Source: Lentisphaerota bacterium (GTDB lineage: Bacteria > Verrucomicrobiota > Kiritimatiellia > UBA8416 > VGWJ01). From it: a stretch of DNA of 36,640 bases. Under the pieces are notes generated by a model that did no database searches, was not told where the DNA came from, and was given only the letters and a program-made list of their open reading frames with translations. Shown here piece after piece: positions 1 to 7,243 of the stretch. The DNA lies in contig VGWJ01000030.1 of NCBI GenBank assembly GCA_016873635.1, forward strand, positions 1 to 36,640. The letters are read 5' to 3'. Numbering within the stretch: the first letter of the stretch is position 1; every line of letters begins with the position of its first letter. The translations under genes and the position numbers were made by a program.

Positions 1-44
1 ATAAGTGTCGACAAGCTCGGGGCTATGGCTCGGGCAGCCTTCGC
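1..44. other. Left edge, no gene recognised
   Basis: No coding or structural signal is recognised in these bases. They lead into the palindromic repeat that follows. Confidence 0.4.
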
Positions 45-78
45 CGCTTCGTCCGGCACTGGCGTGCCAGCCGAAGCG
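45..78. repeat. REP-like palindromic repeat, copy 1
   Basis: An imperfect palindrome: CGCTTC (45-50) pairs with GAAGCG (73-78), and an inner arm around GGCAC pairs with GTGCC across a TGGC loop. A second copy lies at 3661-3698. In both places the palindrome sits just beyond a perfect GC-rich hairpin and a tRNA-Met 3' end, and similarity between the copies starts a little earlier at a shared GGGCAGCC. It looks like a dispersed extragenic palindrome. Whether it is mobile or a tRNA-associated terminator element cannot be told from two copies. Confidence 0.55.
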
Positions 79-108
79 AAACGGCCCAGCCAAGAGGCTG
101 GGCCGTTT
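79..108 (-). terminator. Perfect 13-bp hairpin beyond tRNA fragment
   Basis: AAACGGCCCAGCC (79-91) pairs perfectly with 96-108 across a four-base loop. Read on the minus strand it follows the 3' end of the tRNA fragment at 117-161 and ends in only TTT, so it is a weak candidate for an intrinsic terminator. The equivalent hairpin after the intact tRNA (3700-3727) has a different sequence but the same geometry. Confidence 0.45.
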
Positions 109-116
109 GCGAAGGC

Positions 117-161
117 TGGTAGCGGGGCTGGATTTGAACCAACGACCTTCAGGTTATGAGC
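117..161 (-). other. tRNA-fMet 3'-half fragment, candidate attachment site
   Basis: On the minus strand these bases repeat the intact initiator tRNA at 3739-3815 from the anticodon loop (CTCATAA) through the T arm to the CCA end, with only small changes in the acceptor stem. The 5' half of the tRNA is absent. Integrases that target tRNA genes typically leave an intact gene at one end of the element and a 3' fragment at the other, in the same orientation, as here. The interval between the two holds the TOTE/GIY-YIG genes. No integrase gene is visible, so the alternative is a tandem tRNA duplication that later lost one 5' half. Confidence 0.6.
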
Positions 162-234
162 GCCCTCAGAACGTTTTTCGCATCTTCTTGCCAACCGCCA
201 ACTTGCACTTAAGCCGCTCCTTCAGAACCCCTTA

Positions 235-402
235 CGGAATGCCGAGATTCACCAAGGCTGCCTTCAGGTACTTCTCGACGCACTGCTGAGCGTGGAAACA
301 CGTGGAGTCGTGATTCACATGCGTGCGGGCGCGATACTCCCGTAAGGCCGAGAAGTAGTCTCCCTCGGCCTTACTGATTCATTCCGTCAGTTCCTCGCTC
401 AT
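235..402 (-). pseudogene. HEPN toxin remnant (N-terminal part)
   Basis: The minus strand from the ATG at 402 reads MSEELTE, then an in-frame TGA at codon 8, then a stretch matching the N-terminal half of the intact HEPN protein at 10730-11119, including the FHAQQ and EKYLKA segments. Similarity stops after a GIP at about 235, so the C-terminal half is missing. The early stop and truncation make this a dead gene. It is paired with an MNT remnant immediately upstream on the same strand, as in the intact module. The 162-234 stretch beyond it holds no recognised gene. Confidence 0.75.
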
Positions 403-456
403 GAAGTGTCTTTCCCGTGCGCCAGACTGAAGTCAGAAACGTGTCGTTCACGGGAA
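400..456 (-). pseudogene. MNT antitoxin remnant (C-terminal tail)
   Basis: On the minus strand this encodes a tail reading NDTFLTSVWRTGKTLHE, closely matching the C-terminus of the intact MNT protein at 11103-11420 (NDTFLTSIWRTGKTLYE). Just upstream, the bases ending in GAAGCTACC match the sequence in front of the intact MNT start (about 11421-11433). Almost the whole MNT frame has therefore been lost by an internal deletion joining its leader to its last codons. The catalytic GSxxxG...DxD motif is gone. Confidence 0.7.
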
Positions 457-482
457 GAAGCTACCAAAAGCCTTCTGAACCT

Positions 483-3308
483 TCAACCCTCGTCTGCGGG
501 CTCCCCTCGCTCGCGTGTCCGATGAGCCATCGCCCGGTGAATGGAGTCCAGAACCTCGTCGAGACGCTTGCCGACGTCCTCTGCGAGGAAGCGCAACACG
601 AAGTACCCGTTCTCCTGAAGCAGAACGTCCTTGCGTCGGTCGCGCCGGTAGGCGGCGGGATCATTCAGATGCTGGGCGCCATCAAGCTCAATCGCCACCC
701 GTGTGTCAGCACAGAGCAGATCCACTTCCATGCACCCGTGCCCATCGAACGGGATCGGCAACTCGATATTGAGGCTGAACTTGGCGGCGGTTTCCGACAA
801 TGTCTCCAGTCGGCGATAGAGAAACGCCTCCGTCGCACTGCGCGCGCGATCCACGCCCCGAGTCTCGGGCTGGACCTGCCGAGTTGCCCAGACGAACAGA
901 TTGCCCAGATGCGCGTCGACGCCGTCGCGAATCAGTCGCTGAACGCTGGCGGCGTAGTCGCGTTTCCATTCCGGTTCGACCGGCAACGGGACTTCCGGCG
1001 GCCAGCCCGGGACGGCGCTGGCCGGCAGCAGAATCGAGTAGCCTATCGCTTCATACCCTTTGCACCGTCGGTCAAACATCCGTGCCAGCATCGGCACATT
1101 GATGTCCGCGTAGTCATAGATGCGCACTTCTTTCTTCGCGTCGTACAATCGATGCAATCGGCCCGCGTACTGGGCAATGGTCCCGCGCCAGGAAACTGGC
1201 AGCGTCAGGAACAGAGTATCCAGCCGGGCATCGTCAAATCCTTCGCCGATGTACTTGCCCGTTGCCAGGAGGACGCGGGCTTCACTCGCCGGAACCGTGG
1301 CCAACGCGCCAAGCGTGCTCCTCAGTTGCTTCTTTCCCATGCCGCCTCGGAGGATGAAGAGATGGGGCACGCGTGGCGCGAGGTCCTTTTCCAGCGTTTG
1401 CAGGTGTTCCGTTCGCTCCGTCAGCACCACCGGTGATCGGCCATCCCGGACGGCGTCCATGACGTCATCCACGATAAGTCGGTTGCGACTTTCGTCGGCG
1501 ATGAGCGCATCGTAGAGTTCGCGGAACTGCACGCGGGCGTCCGGATTGGGGCTGTCCGTCTGTCGGAACGCCGTGGGGCGGACGAACACACTGTGCGAGA
1601 ACGGCTGCTCGACCGCCTGCTGCCTGGCGTCCACGTGATGACGTACCGGGCCGCACTGCATGAAGATGATCGGGTGATGGCCGTCCTTTCGGGTGACCGT
1701 TGCGGATAAACCCAGGAAGTACCGCGCCTTTGCGCGGCGCGCAACTTGCTCGAAGCTGGGTGCCGGCAGGCGGTGACACTCGTCCACGATGAGATGTCCG
1801 TAGTTCCCGACGCAGTCGTTTACCACCCCTTTGCGAACGAGACTCTGGATCAGCGCCACATCCAGCAGGCCGCTGGGCTTCTTCCGGCCGCCGCCAATAC
1901 GGCCAATGCTTTTGGCGGGAATCCCCAGGAATGTTGCCAGCCTCTCGACCCACTGCTCCATCAACTGCTCCCGGTGCACCAGGACCAGCGTGTTGACGCC
2001 GCGTTTCGCGATCATCCAAGCGGCTACGACGGTTTTGCCGAAGGCAGTCGTGGCGGCAAGCACGCCGTCATCGTGAGCGGCCAGAGCCTTGACGGCTGTC
2101 CGTTGCTCTGCCCGTAGCGCCCCCTGAAAGGTTGCTGCCAGTGGCGTTCCTGTGTGGCGCTCATCGCGGAGCGTGGATTCAATGCCCAGTTGTTCCAGTA
2201 GCGCCCGGACATCGTTGAGACAACCACGCGGAAGACTGATGTGGTGGGCATGATCTTCGGCGCACGAGATGACACGCGGTTCGCCGAAGGTCGGTCGTCG
2301 CATGGCCTGAGCCCGATAGAACCCGGGATTCTGGAAGGCCGCTAACCGGATCAAACGGTTTCGCAGGGCGGGCGGCAAGCCCTCCTTTGCAATGTAGATC
2401 TCGTTGCCGAAAACGAGATCCATGGATTGTGGCAGCGGCCCAGCAAGCAGAGGATCAGAGGGACGTCGCGATGGAGCCGCCGTCCAAGGAGCATCCGATG
2501 CCTCATCCCATGGCACCAGGCGGACGCCGACGACGTGTCCCCGCGCTGCCTCCGCGGATCGGACGATACGTTCGGCTTCTGCTCTCGCGATCTTCCGGAC
2601 GGATGAAAGAAACGCCCACTGATCGGCATGCGGAGCCATCGAATCGTCAAGAAACACACTGTTCTCATGCTCGCGCGGTTGTTTCTGAAGCGGCACGGCG
2701 ATCAGGTTGCCCAGTTGTCCCTTGGGGAGTGTGTCTTGATTGGGGAAGAATCGGTCGTAGGACCTTAATCCGATCTCGGGCCGCCGCTCCATGGTCTCCG
2801 TGAGGAGGTACGCGCCGAGCTTCCGCGCAAGAACGGCCGGTATGGCTTCCTCGAAGAACATCCAAAGGTGCGAGCCGTTGCCGGAGCGCGAGCGTTCAAG
2901 TGCGCATGGGATGCCCAATTGCCGACACGTTTCCTGTACCGCTGCCGCGTCGTCCCTCCAGCTTTCCCGGTCGAAATCCGCGGCGAGCAGGAAACACGTC
3001 TCATCCAGAAGCATGGGATACAAACCCATGACGAACTCGCGGCCGCTGGGATCGAAACCCGTCAGGTGTTGCCGGACGACTTCTTCCGTAACGGGCAGGA
3101 AGCGGCGGTTCGGACAATCCATGCATTTCACCGTCCGCCGGTCGCAGAGGCCGCGAACCCACTCATTCGCGCACACGGGGCTGTAGCCGGTCTTGCCGGT
3201 CCTCCGGTTCTCGAATCGTCGGGGGTAGACATCATCCCTCCCGCGAAACAGGGACCGGAACAGCGCGATCTTCGCCTCCGAGGGAGACTGGTGGGTGACC
3301 GCGTTCAT
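483..3308 (-). CDS. TOTE-type primase-helicase-nuclease
   Basis: A 941-aa multidomain protein of the TOTE conflict-system type. The N-terminal third is an archaeo-eukaryotic-type primase: a Cys cluster (C46, C55, C62, C65) likely binding zinc, AADFD with D111/D113 as metal ligands, GNGSHLW with H147, and GNLIAVPLQ at about 200-208. An SF2 helicase follows: FGKT with K425, DECH at about 509, SAT, and a QYAGRLHR motif VI. The C-terminus resembles DUF559/Vsr-like PD-(D/E)XK nucleases (EVD 861-863, IELDG with E874/D876). I chose the ATG at 3308 because it overlaps the stop of the GIY-YIG gene as ATGA, which suggests coupled translation; an upstream in-frame start at 3359 is possible. TOTE proteins are proposed to act against invading DNA; the exact activity here is inference. 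Confidence 0.85.
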   Translation of the reverse strand: MNAVTHQSPSEAKIALFRSLFRGRDDVYPRRFENRRTGKTGYSPVCANEWVRGLCDRRTVKCMDCPNRRFLPVTEEVVRQHLTGFDPSGREFVMGLYPMLLDETCFLLAADFDRESWRDDAAAVQETCRQLGIPCALERSRSGNGSHLWMFFEEAIPAVLARKLGAYLLTETMERRPEIGLRSYDRFFPNQDTLPKGQLGNLIAVPLQKQPREHENSVFLDDSMAPHADQWAFLSSVRKIARAEAERIVRSAEAARGHVVGVRLVPWDEASDAPWTAAPSRRPSDPLLAGPLPQSMDLVFGNEIYIAKEGLPPALRNRLIRLAAFQNPGFYRAQAMRRPTFGEPRVISCAEDHAHHISLPRGCLNDVRALLEQLGIESTLRDERHTGTPLAATFQGALRAEQRTAVKALAAHDDGVLAATTAFGKTVVAAWMIAKRGVNTLVLVHREQLMEQWVERLATFLGIPAKSIGRIGGGRKKPSGLLDVALIQSLVRKGVVNDCVGNYGHLIVDECHRLPAPSFEQVARRAKARYFLGLSATVTRKDGHHPIIFMQCGPVRHHVDARQQAVEQPFSHSVFVRPTAFRQTDSPNPDARVQFRELYDALIADESRNRLIVDDVMDAVRDGRSPVVLTERTEHLQTLEKDLAPRVPHLFILRGGMGKKQLRSTLGALATVPASEARVLLATGKYIGEGFDDARLDTLFLTLPVSWRGTIAQYAGRLHRLYDAKKEVRIYDYADINVPMLARMFDRRCKGYEAIGYSILLPASAVPGWPPEVPLPVEPEWKRDYAASVQRLIRDGVDAHLGNLFVWATRQVQPETRGVDRARSATEAFLYRRLETLSETAAKFSLNIELPIPFDGHGCMEVDLLCADTRVAIELDGAQHLNDPAAYRRDRRKDVLLQENGYFVLRFLAEDVGKRLDEVLDSIHRAMAHRTRERGEPADEG

Positions 3309-3553
3309 GGGATCAACCGCTTGTGGAGAAAGGCCCGCCCCGAGCCGCTCTTCAGACAAGCCTCGAACTCCATGGCTTTCTGTTTATCGGGGAACGTACA
3401 GTGCCTCGCGATCTGCCAAGGACGGTAACGGGACGTGGCGGGAGTTGAGCCTTCGTTGTGACGGCGTAGGCGAGCGGGCATATCGACGGCGGAAAAGCCA
3501 ATGTAGATCTGAGAGGGGTAAGACAGGCTGCGGAGGATGCATACGTGGAACAT
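3305..3553 (-). CDS. GIY-YIG nuclease-superfamily protein
   Basis: An 82-aa single-domain protein. The family pattern is clear: an N-terminal hydrophobic strand (MFHVCILRS), QIYIGFS in place of the second Y-I-G element, RLRRHNEG with the conserved arginine and helix, a SRYRPW segment, then FEACLKSGSGRAFLHKRL, which holds the conserved Glu and the SGSGRAF ending of short YhbQ/UPF0213-like members. The first GIY is degenerate (HVC). The start at 3553 matches the usual N-terminus of the family; further upstream the frame runs into a palindromic repeat. It ends in an ATGA overlap with the primase-helicase, so the two are probably one operon. A nicking or DNA-processing role beside the primase-helicase is inference. 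Confidence 0.75.
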   Translation of the reverse strand: MFHVCILRSLSYPSQIYIGFSAVDMPARLRRHNEGSTPATSRYRPWQIARHCTFPDKQKAMEFEACLKSGSGRAFLHKRLIP

Positions 3554-3621
3554 GAGACAGGAGCGTAACAGGTGGAGGACAGAGAAGAAAGCCCACCGTC
3601 GATGCTTCGTCCGGGCGTGTT

Positions 3622-3651
3622 TGCCCGCCTTCGCCAAGGCTTCGGCGGGCA
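3622..3651. repeat. Nested palindromic repeat
   Basis: TGCCCGCC (3622-3629) pairs with GGCGGGCA (3644-3651), and inside lies GCC-AA-GGC flanked by TTC on both sides, giving a double-stem palindrome. It lies 10 bases from the REP-like repeat at 3661. The 3554-3621 stretch before it, upstream of the GIY-YIG gene, shows no recognised gene or clear promoter. Confidence 0.5.
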
Positions 3652-3660
3652 GCCTACGCT

Positions 3661-3698
3661 CTTGCTTCATCTGGCACTGGCGTGCCAGCCGAAGCAAG
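3661..3698. repeat. REP-like palindromic repeat, copy 2
   Basis: CTTGCTTC (3661-3668) pairs with GAAGCAAG (3691-3698), and CTGGCAC (3671-3677) pairs with GTGCCAG (3682-3688) across a TGGC loop. The core matches copy 1 at 45-78, including the unpaired CC before GAAGC. It lies directly beyond the hairpin that follows the initiator tRNA. Confidence 0.6.
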
Positions 3699-3699
3699 C

Positions 3700-3727
3700 A
3701 GGCCGACCGGCTTTCGCCGGTCGGCCT
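3700..3727 (-). terminator. Perfect hairpin downstream of tRNA-fMet
   Basis: AGGCCGACCGGC (3700-3711) pairs perfectly with 3716-3727 across a TTTC loop. It starts 11 bases past the CCA end of the minus-strand tRNA. There is no T tract after it, so it may act as a processing or mRNA-end structure rather than a classical intrinsic terminator. Confidence 0.5.
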
Positions 3728-3738
3728 GACGCGTAGGC

Positions 3739-3815
<77 letters not shown>

Positions 3816-3834
3816 GTAGTGTTCGAATGTCGCG

Positions 3835-3863
3835 AGATTGGAGATCGCCTCCAAACTCGTCAA
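3835..3863 (-). promoter_or_regulatory. Sigma70-like promoter for tRNA-fMet
   Basis: On the minus strand, TTGACG (3863-3858), a 17-base spacer, then CAATCT (3840-3835). The expected start near 3828 lies about 13 bases before the tRNA 5' end. Confidence 0.5.
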
Positions 3864-3936
3864 CAAAAATAGCGCGTCGCGTGCCGGAGGTCAACCACCA
3901 AAAGAACCCTGGAAAGAAACCGCACGTCCGGCCCGA

Positions 3937-4302
3937 TCAGCGCACCTCTTCCCACACGCCGCGCGCGTAGTCTTCGCCGTAGCTGCGCTTGTGAACCATC
4001 ACGAGGCCGTCGGCCCCGTAGGCGTAGTTGTCCTGGCCGCTGCCGTCGGCCTGGTGGATCGAGACGCTGCCGGCGTCAGCCGCCAGCTTTTCGGCCGCTT
4101 CGCCGTCCGCCGCAAAGTATTCCACGCGGCACCCGCGGCGCTCCGCGGCCGCGACCAGCTTCTTCACGGATTCGCCCACGCGCGAAACCGGCGCGGGCCT
4201 GGCGACGGCGGCCCCGCCGCCGGCGGCGCCCGGCATCATGCAGCATCCGGACGCAAAGACCAGACAAACGATTACAGACGGCAGCAACACGAACGAGCGC
4301 AT
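3937..4302 (-). CDS. Small putative lipoprotein
   Basis: A 121-aa protein with a lipoprotein signal: positively charged start (MRS), a hydrophobic core, and an ASGC lipobox with C20 as the predicted lipidated residue. The mature part begins with a Gly/Ala/Pro linker. A short alpha/beta domain follows, where a helix rich in Lys and Arg (SVKKLVAAAERRGCRVEYF) precedes a run of acidic and aromatic residues ending in GVWEEVR. I do not recognise the family. AAAGGGAT lies about 8 bases before the ATG, supporting this start. It is transcribed away from the GH20 gene and has its own promoter candidate at 4377-4404. The likely location is the outer or inner membrane surface; function is unknown. Confidence 0.7.
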   Translation of the reverse strand: MRSFVLLPSVIVCLVFASGCCMMPGAAGGGAAVARPAPVSRVGESVKKLVAAAERRGCRVEYFAADGEAAEKLAADAGSVSIHQADGSGQDNYAYGADGLVMVHKRSYGEDYARGVWEEVR

Positions 4303-4376
4303 GGCTTGATCCCTTTCTGCCTTGTTTCCGCGTTGAAGGCGCCCGGCCGCGCAACGGGCGCGGCAGCGCCAAGTTC

Positions 4377-4404
4377 AGTATGCCTGCCGCGCTCGCCGCG
4401 TCAA
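4377..4404 (-). promoter_or_regulatory. Promoter candidate for lipoprotein gene
   Basis: On the minus strand, TTGACG (4404-4399), 16 bases, CATACT (4382-4377). The predicted start near 4370 gives a leader of about 68 bases to the ATG at 4302. Confidence 0.45.
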
Positions 4405-4449
4405 ACAGAATCCAGTTAGACCCCACCGCGACACCCCACCGGATTGATT

Positions 4450-4477
4450 TTGACAAAGACCCCCGGCGACCTACCAT
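4450..4477 (+). promoter_or_regulatory. Promoter candidate for GH20 gene
   Basis: A perfect TTGACA (4450-4455), 16 bases, then TACCAT (4472-4477). Transcription would start near 4484, which excludes the in-frame upstream ATG at 4444 as the start of the GH20 gene and favours 4534. Confidence 0.5.
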
Positions 4478-4533
4478 TGTCGCCAATTCCGCATTCTCCA
4501 TCGGGGCGGAGGGCGGGACGAGGTTCGGAGACC

Positions 4534-6300
4534 ATGCGCGCACAGACGCTCGATCGGCTTCCGCTGCTGCCGCGGCCGCGCCTCGTAAGAAGCGCCGACG
4601 GATGGTTCAGGCCGCCGGCTACCGGGCGCGGCGCGGCGGAGGACCGCGCCGGCGATGTGCCGTGCGACGTGCATGCCGACGCTCCCGGCTTCGCGGCCCA
4701 GGGCTATCGCCTGACAATCACGCCCGAACGCATCGGCCTCGAAGCGGGCGACAAGGCCGGCGCCTTCTACGGCCGCATGACCCTGCGGCAGCTCGCGCGC
4801 GTCGCCCCCGACGGCATTCCCTGCGGCGTCATCGAGGACCGGCCGGATATCCCCGTCCGCGGCGTGATGCTCGACATCAGCCGGGACAAGGTGCCTACCA
4901 TGGACACGCTGTTCATGCTGGCCGGCATGCTCTCGGAATGGAAGGTCAACCACCTCCAGCTCTACATGGAGCACACCTTCGCGTACAGCAATCACCGCGA
5001 CGCGTGGGCCGAGGCCAGCCCGCTGACCGCGGCGGAAGTCCGGGCCCTGGACGCCTACTGCCGCGAACGCTGCATCGAGCTGGCGCCCAACCAGAACTCG
5101 TTCGGCCATTTCGAGCGCTGGCTCAAGCATCCGCGCTACCGGCCGCTGGCCGAATGCCCCGACGGATTCCAGCGCCCGGACGGCTCGTGGCGGGCGCCCA
5201 CAACCCTCGATCCGACCAACCCGGACTCGATCGCCCTGATCGCGGAGCTCTACGCGGAGCTGCTCTCAAACTTCACCAGCCGGCGTCTGCACATCGGCTG
5301 CGACGAAACCTGGGAGCTGGGCAAGGGCCGCAGCCGGCCGGCGGTGGAAGCGCTGGGCCTGGCCCGCGTCTATTTCGATTTTCTCGCGAAGATCAAGGAG
5401 CTGGTGGCCGCGCACGGCCGCACGGGCCTGTACTGGGGCGACATGGTGTGGAATCATTTCGCGGACAAGCTGGACCTGCCGGACCGCGAAATGCTCCACG
5501 TGGACTGGGGCTACTATCGCCGCTACCCCTACCGGGAACACGGCGCCAGGCTGGCCGGGTCCGGGATCCCCTTCTGGTTCGCGCCCGGCACTTCCACCTG
5601 GTGCACGCTCACCGGCTGCAACGAGGCCGGCATCGGCAGCAACCGCTCCGCCGCGCAGGCCGGACTGGAATGGGGCGCGGGCGGCATTCTGAACACCGAC
5701 TGGGGCGACTTCGGCCACTGGCAGACGCTGCCGGTCAGCTTCATCGGCTTCGCCGCCGGCGCCGCCGTTGCCTGGAACGAGGGGGGCAATCCGGACGAGG
5801 CCATCCGCGCGGCGCTCGATCCGCACGTGTTCCGCGACGCGGCCGGCGCGATGGGCGCGGCCGCCTACGATCTTGCCGACACCTGGATGCGCGTCTCGGA
5901 AAACGCCACCGCGGCGAGCCGCCTTCACGAAATCCTGCAGCAGGGATTCGCTTTTGCGGCGCCTGCCAATGTGACCCCCGGCACTCTCTCCGCCGCCGAG
6001 GCGCACATCGAAGCGGCCATCGCCCGCATGCGCGACGCGCGGATGGAACGGCCGGACGCGGACCTGATCCGCGAAGAGTTCGCGCACAACGCGCGCATGG
6101 CGGCGACCGCCTGCCGCCTGGGCCGGCTGGTGCTCGCGAAGGACACCGGGGCCGCCGCGCGCGCGCGCCTGGCGCCGGATTTCGAGGCGATTGTCGCCGG
6201 GCATCGCCGCGTGTGGCTGGCGCGTAACCGGCCCGGCGGGCTCGCGGACAGCCTGCGCGTGCTGGAGACCAGGCTGGCGGAGTGCCGCACGCCCGGGTGA
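4534..6300 (+). CDS. GH20 beta-N-acetylhexosaminidase-like
   Basis: A 588-aa glycoside hydrolase family 20 protein. The first 120 residues form the alpha/beta domain usual for GH20 (GYRLTITPERIGL, then AFYGRMTLRQLA). The TIM barrel then starts at PVRGVMLDISRDKVP and contains FGHFERW and the catalytic Asp-Glu pair in RLHIGCDETWELG (D257, E258). Substrate-assisted cleavage of terminal GlcNAc or GalNAc is the known reaction of the family. I chose the ATG at 4534 because CGGAG lies just upstream and a TTGACA promoter lies inside the longer frame. No signal peptide is evident, so the enzyme is probably cytoplasmic, acting on imported oligosaccharides or recycled wall fragments (inference). Confidence 0.85.
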   Translation: MRAQTLDRLPLLPRPRLVRSADGWFRPPATGRGAAEDRAGDVPCDVHADAPGFAAQGYRLTITPERIGLEAGDKAGAFYGRMTLRQLARVAPDGIPCGVIEDRPDIPVRGVMLDISRDKVPTMDTLFMLAGMLSEWKVNHLQLYMEHTFAYSNHRDAWAEASPLTAAEVRALDAYCRERCIELAPNQNSFGHFERWLKHPRYRPLAECPDGFQRPDGSWRAPTTLDPTNPDSIALIAELYAELLSNFTSRRLHIGCDETWELGKGRSRPAVEALGLARVYFDFLAKIKELVAAHGRTGLYWGDMVWNHFADKLDLPDREMLHVDWGYYRRYPYREHGARLAGSGIPFWFAPGTSTWCTLTGCNEAGIGSNRSAAQAGLEWGAGGILNTDWGDFGHWQTLPVSFIGFAAGAAVAWNEGGNPDEAIRAALDPHVFRDAAGAMGAAAYDLADTWMRVSENATAASRLHEILQQGFAFAAPANVTPGTLSAAEAHIEAAIARMRDARMERPDADLIREEFAHNARMAATACRLGRLVLAKDTGAAARARLAPDFEAIVAGHRRVWLARNRPGGLADSLRVLETRLAECRTPG

Positions 6301-6344
6301 CGAACCGTTTCCCGGCCGGCGGCGGATGCGGCGAATCCGGCCGG

Positions 6345-7136
6345 TCAGAGCAGCTCCACTTCGAAGGCCTCCGCGTATTCGCGGTCGAGGGCCAGCTCCC
6401 GCGCAACGGCCCGGTTGACCGCGAGGATGCGCTCGTCGAACCCGAGGCCGCGCGCGCGCAGGTTCCGACGCTGCTGCGAGTCGTGCAAGCGCAGCAGGGC
6501 GGCTTTCCAGTCGGCCTCTTCCCGCCCGAACGGCATGTAGAGATCCGTGCGCATTTCAATGGTCTTCGGGTCGCGGTTGAGAAGGGCGGCAACGGCCCGG
6601 CCCGATCGCGCGGCGCTCCGCCTGAAGAGCGCGTACACCGCGCGGTGCGCGCTGTTCGTGTCATTGCCGTGCGGAAGGAAGACGATGTCCGGCGCCTTGT
6701 CGCTCAGGAACGCCTCGATCGCCGACAGGTTCCCGGGAGTTTCGACAACCTGGTCGTCGGCGCCGTTGGCCAGCGCCAGGAATGTCAGGCGATCCGCGGG
6801 CAGCCCGAAGAACTCGGCGCTCCGGCGCTGTTCGCGCTCGCGCAGATCGGCCTTCTGCGCGGGCGTCAGGCCGGGACCGCAGGCGTCGTCAACGCCGCTG
6901 CCGGTGCGCGCGACGCCCACGTGAAGGGCGTGGCCGTTGTCCGAAAGGAAGCGCAGCGTGACGCCGACGGCGTCGAAGTCGTCCGGGTGCGGCGCCAGGA
7001 CGAGCAGACGGAGGCCCGGCGGGAGCCCGAGATCGGGGATGGCGCGCGGTTTGCCGCGGGCACGGAGAAGCCTCTCGATCATGAAGGCAGTGTGCCGCGC
7101 CCGGGCCGGCAGGTCAACCCCGCGCTCCCGGCGCAT
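6345..7136 (-). CDS. PIG-L (LmbE-like) family deacetylase
   Basis: A 263-aa protein of the PIG-L family of zinc-dependent de-N-acetylases. The diagnostic APHPDD motif is in LLVLAPHPDDFDAVG at about residue 50. The second metal-site region, LPHGNDTNSAHRAVY, lies about 110 residues later. The family removes acetyl groups from N-acetylglucosamine-type sugars. It ends 44 bases from the convergent GH20 gene, so a shared role in amino-sugar breakdown is plausible but is inference. The start is uncertain: ATG at 7136, TTG one codon earlier, or the ATG at 7082; none has a good ribosome-binding site. Confidence 0.82.
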   Translation of the reverse strand: MRRERGVDLPARARHTAFMIERLLRARGKPRAIPDLGLPPGLRLLVLAPHPDDFDAVGVTLRFLSDNGHALHVGVARTGSGVDDACGPGLTPAQKADLREREQRRSAEFFGLPADRLTFLALANGADDQVVETPGNLSAIEAFLSDKAPDIVFLPHGNDTNSAHRAVYALFRRSAARSGRAVAALLNRDPKTIEMRTDLYMPFGREEADWKAALLRLHDSQQRRNLRARGLGFDERILAVNRAVARELALDREYAEAFEVELL

Positions 7137-7234
7137 CAAGTTGCACGCGACCGTTCGGATCTTGTGCGGGGGAGGCGACCGGCAGGATGCCGGTCCCGCG
7201 TGGCGCCGGCTCAGGTGAAGGGCGTTGCCCGGTG

Positions 7235-7243
7235 TGTTACACT
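7235..7243 (+). promoter_or_regulatory. Extended -10 element, possible leaderless start
   Basis: TGTTACACT reads as an extended -10 (TGn plus TACACT at 7238-7243). The predicted transcription start is at about 7250, which is the A of the second in-frame ATG of the downstream gene. No ribosome-binding site is visible. A weak GTGAAG lies at -35 spacing. Confidence 0.3.

Noticed and set aside
5-289. Open plus-strand frame containing LDLNQRPSGYE
   Set aside because: This peptide is the classic translation of the complement of a tRNA-Met 3' half; it covers the tRNA fragment at 117-161 and is not a gene.
3540-3553. parS-like half site at the start of the GIY-YIG gene (TGTTCCACGTATGC on the minus strand)
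   Set aside because: Only one arm of the palindrome is present and the other is lost, so ParB binding is unlikely. The encoded MFHV is also normal for the start of this protein family.
162-3738. Integrase or recombinase gene in the tRNA-bounded island
   Set aside because: None of the frames resembles a tyrosine or serine recombinase; the island call rests only on the tRNA fragment and gene content.
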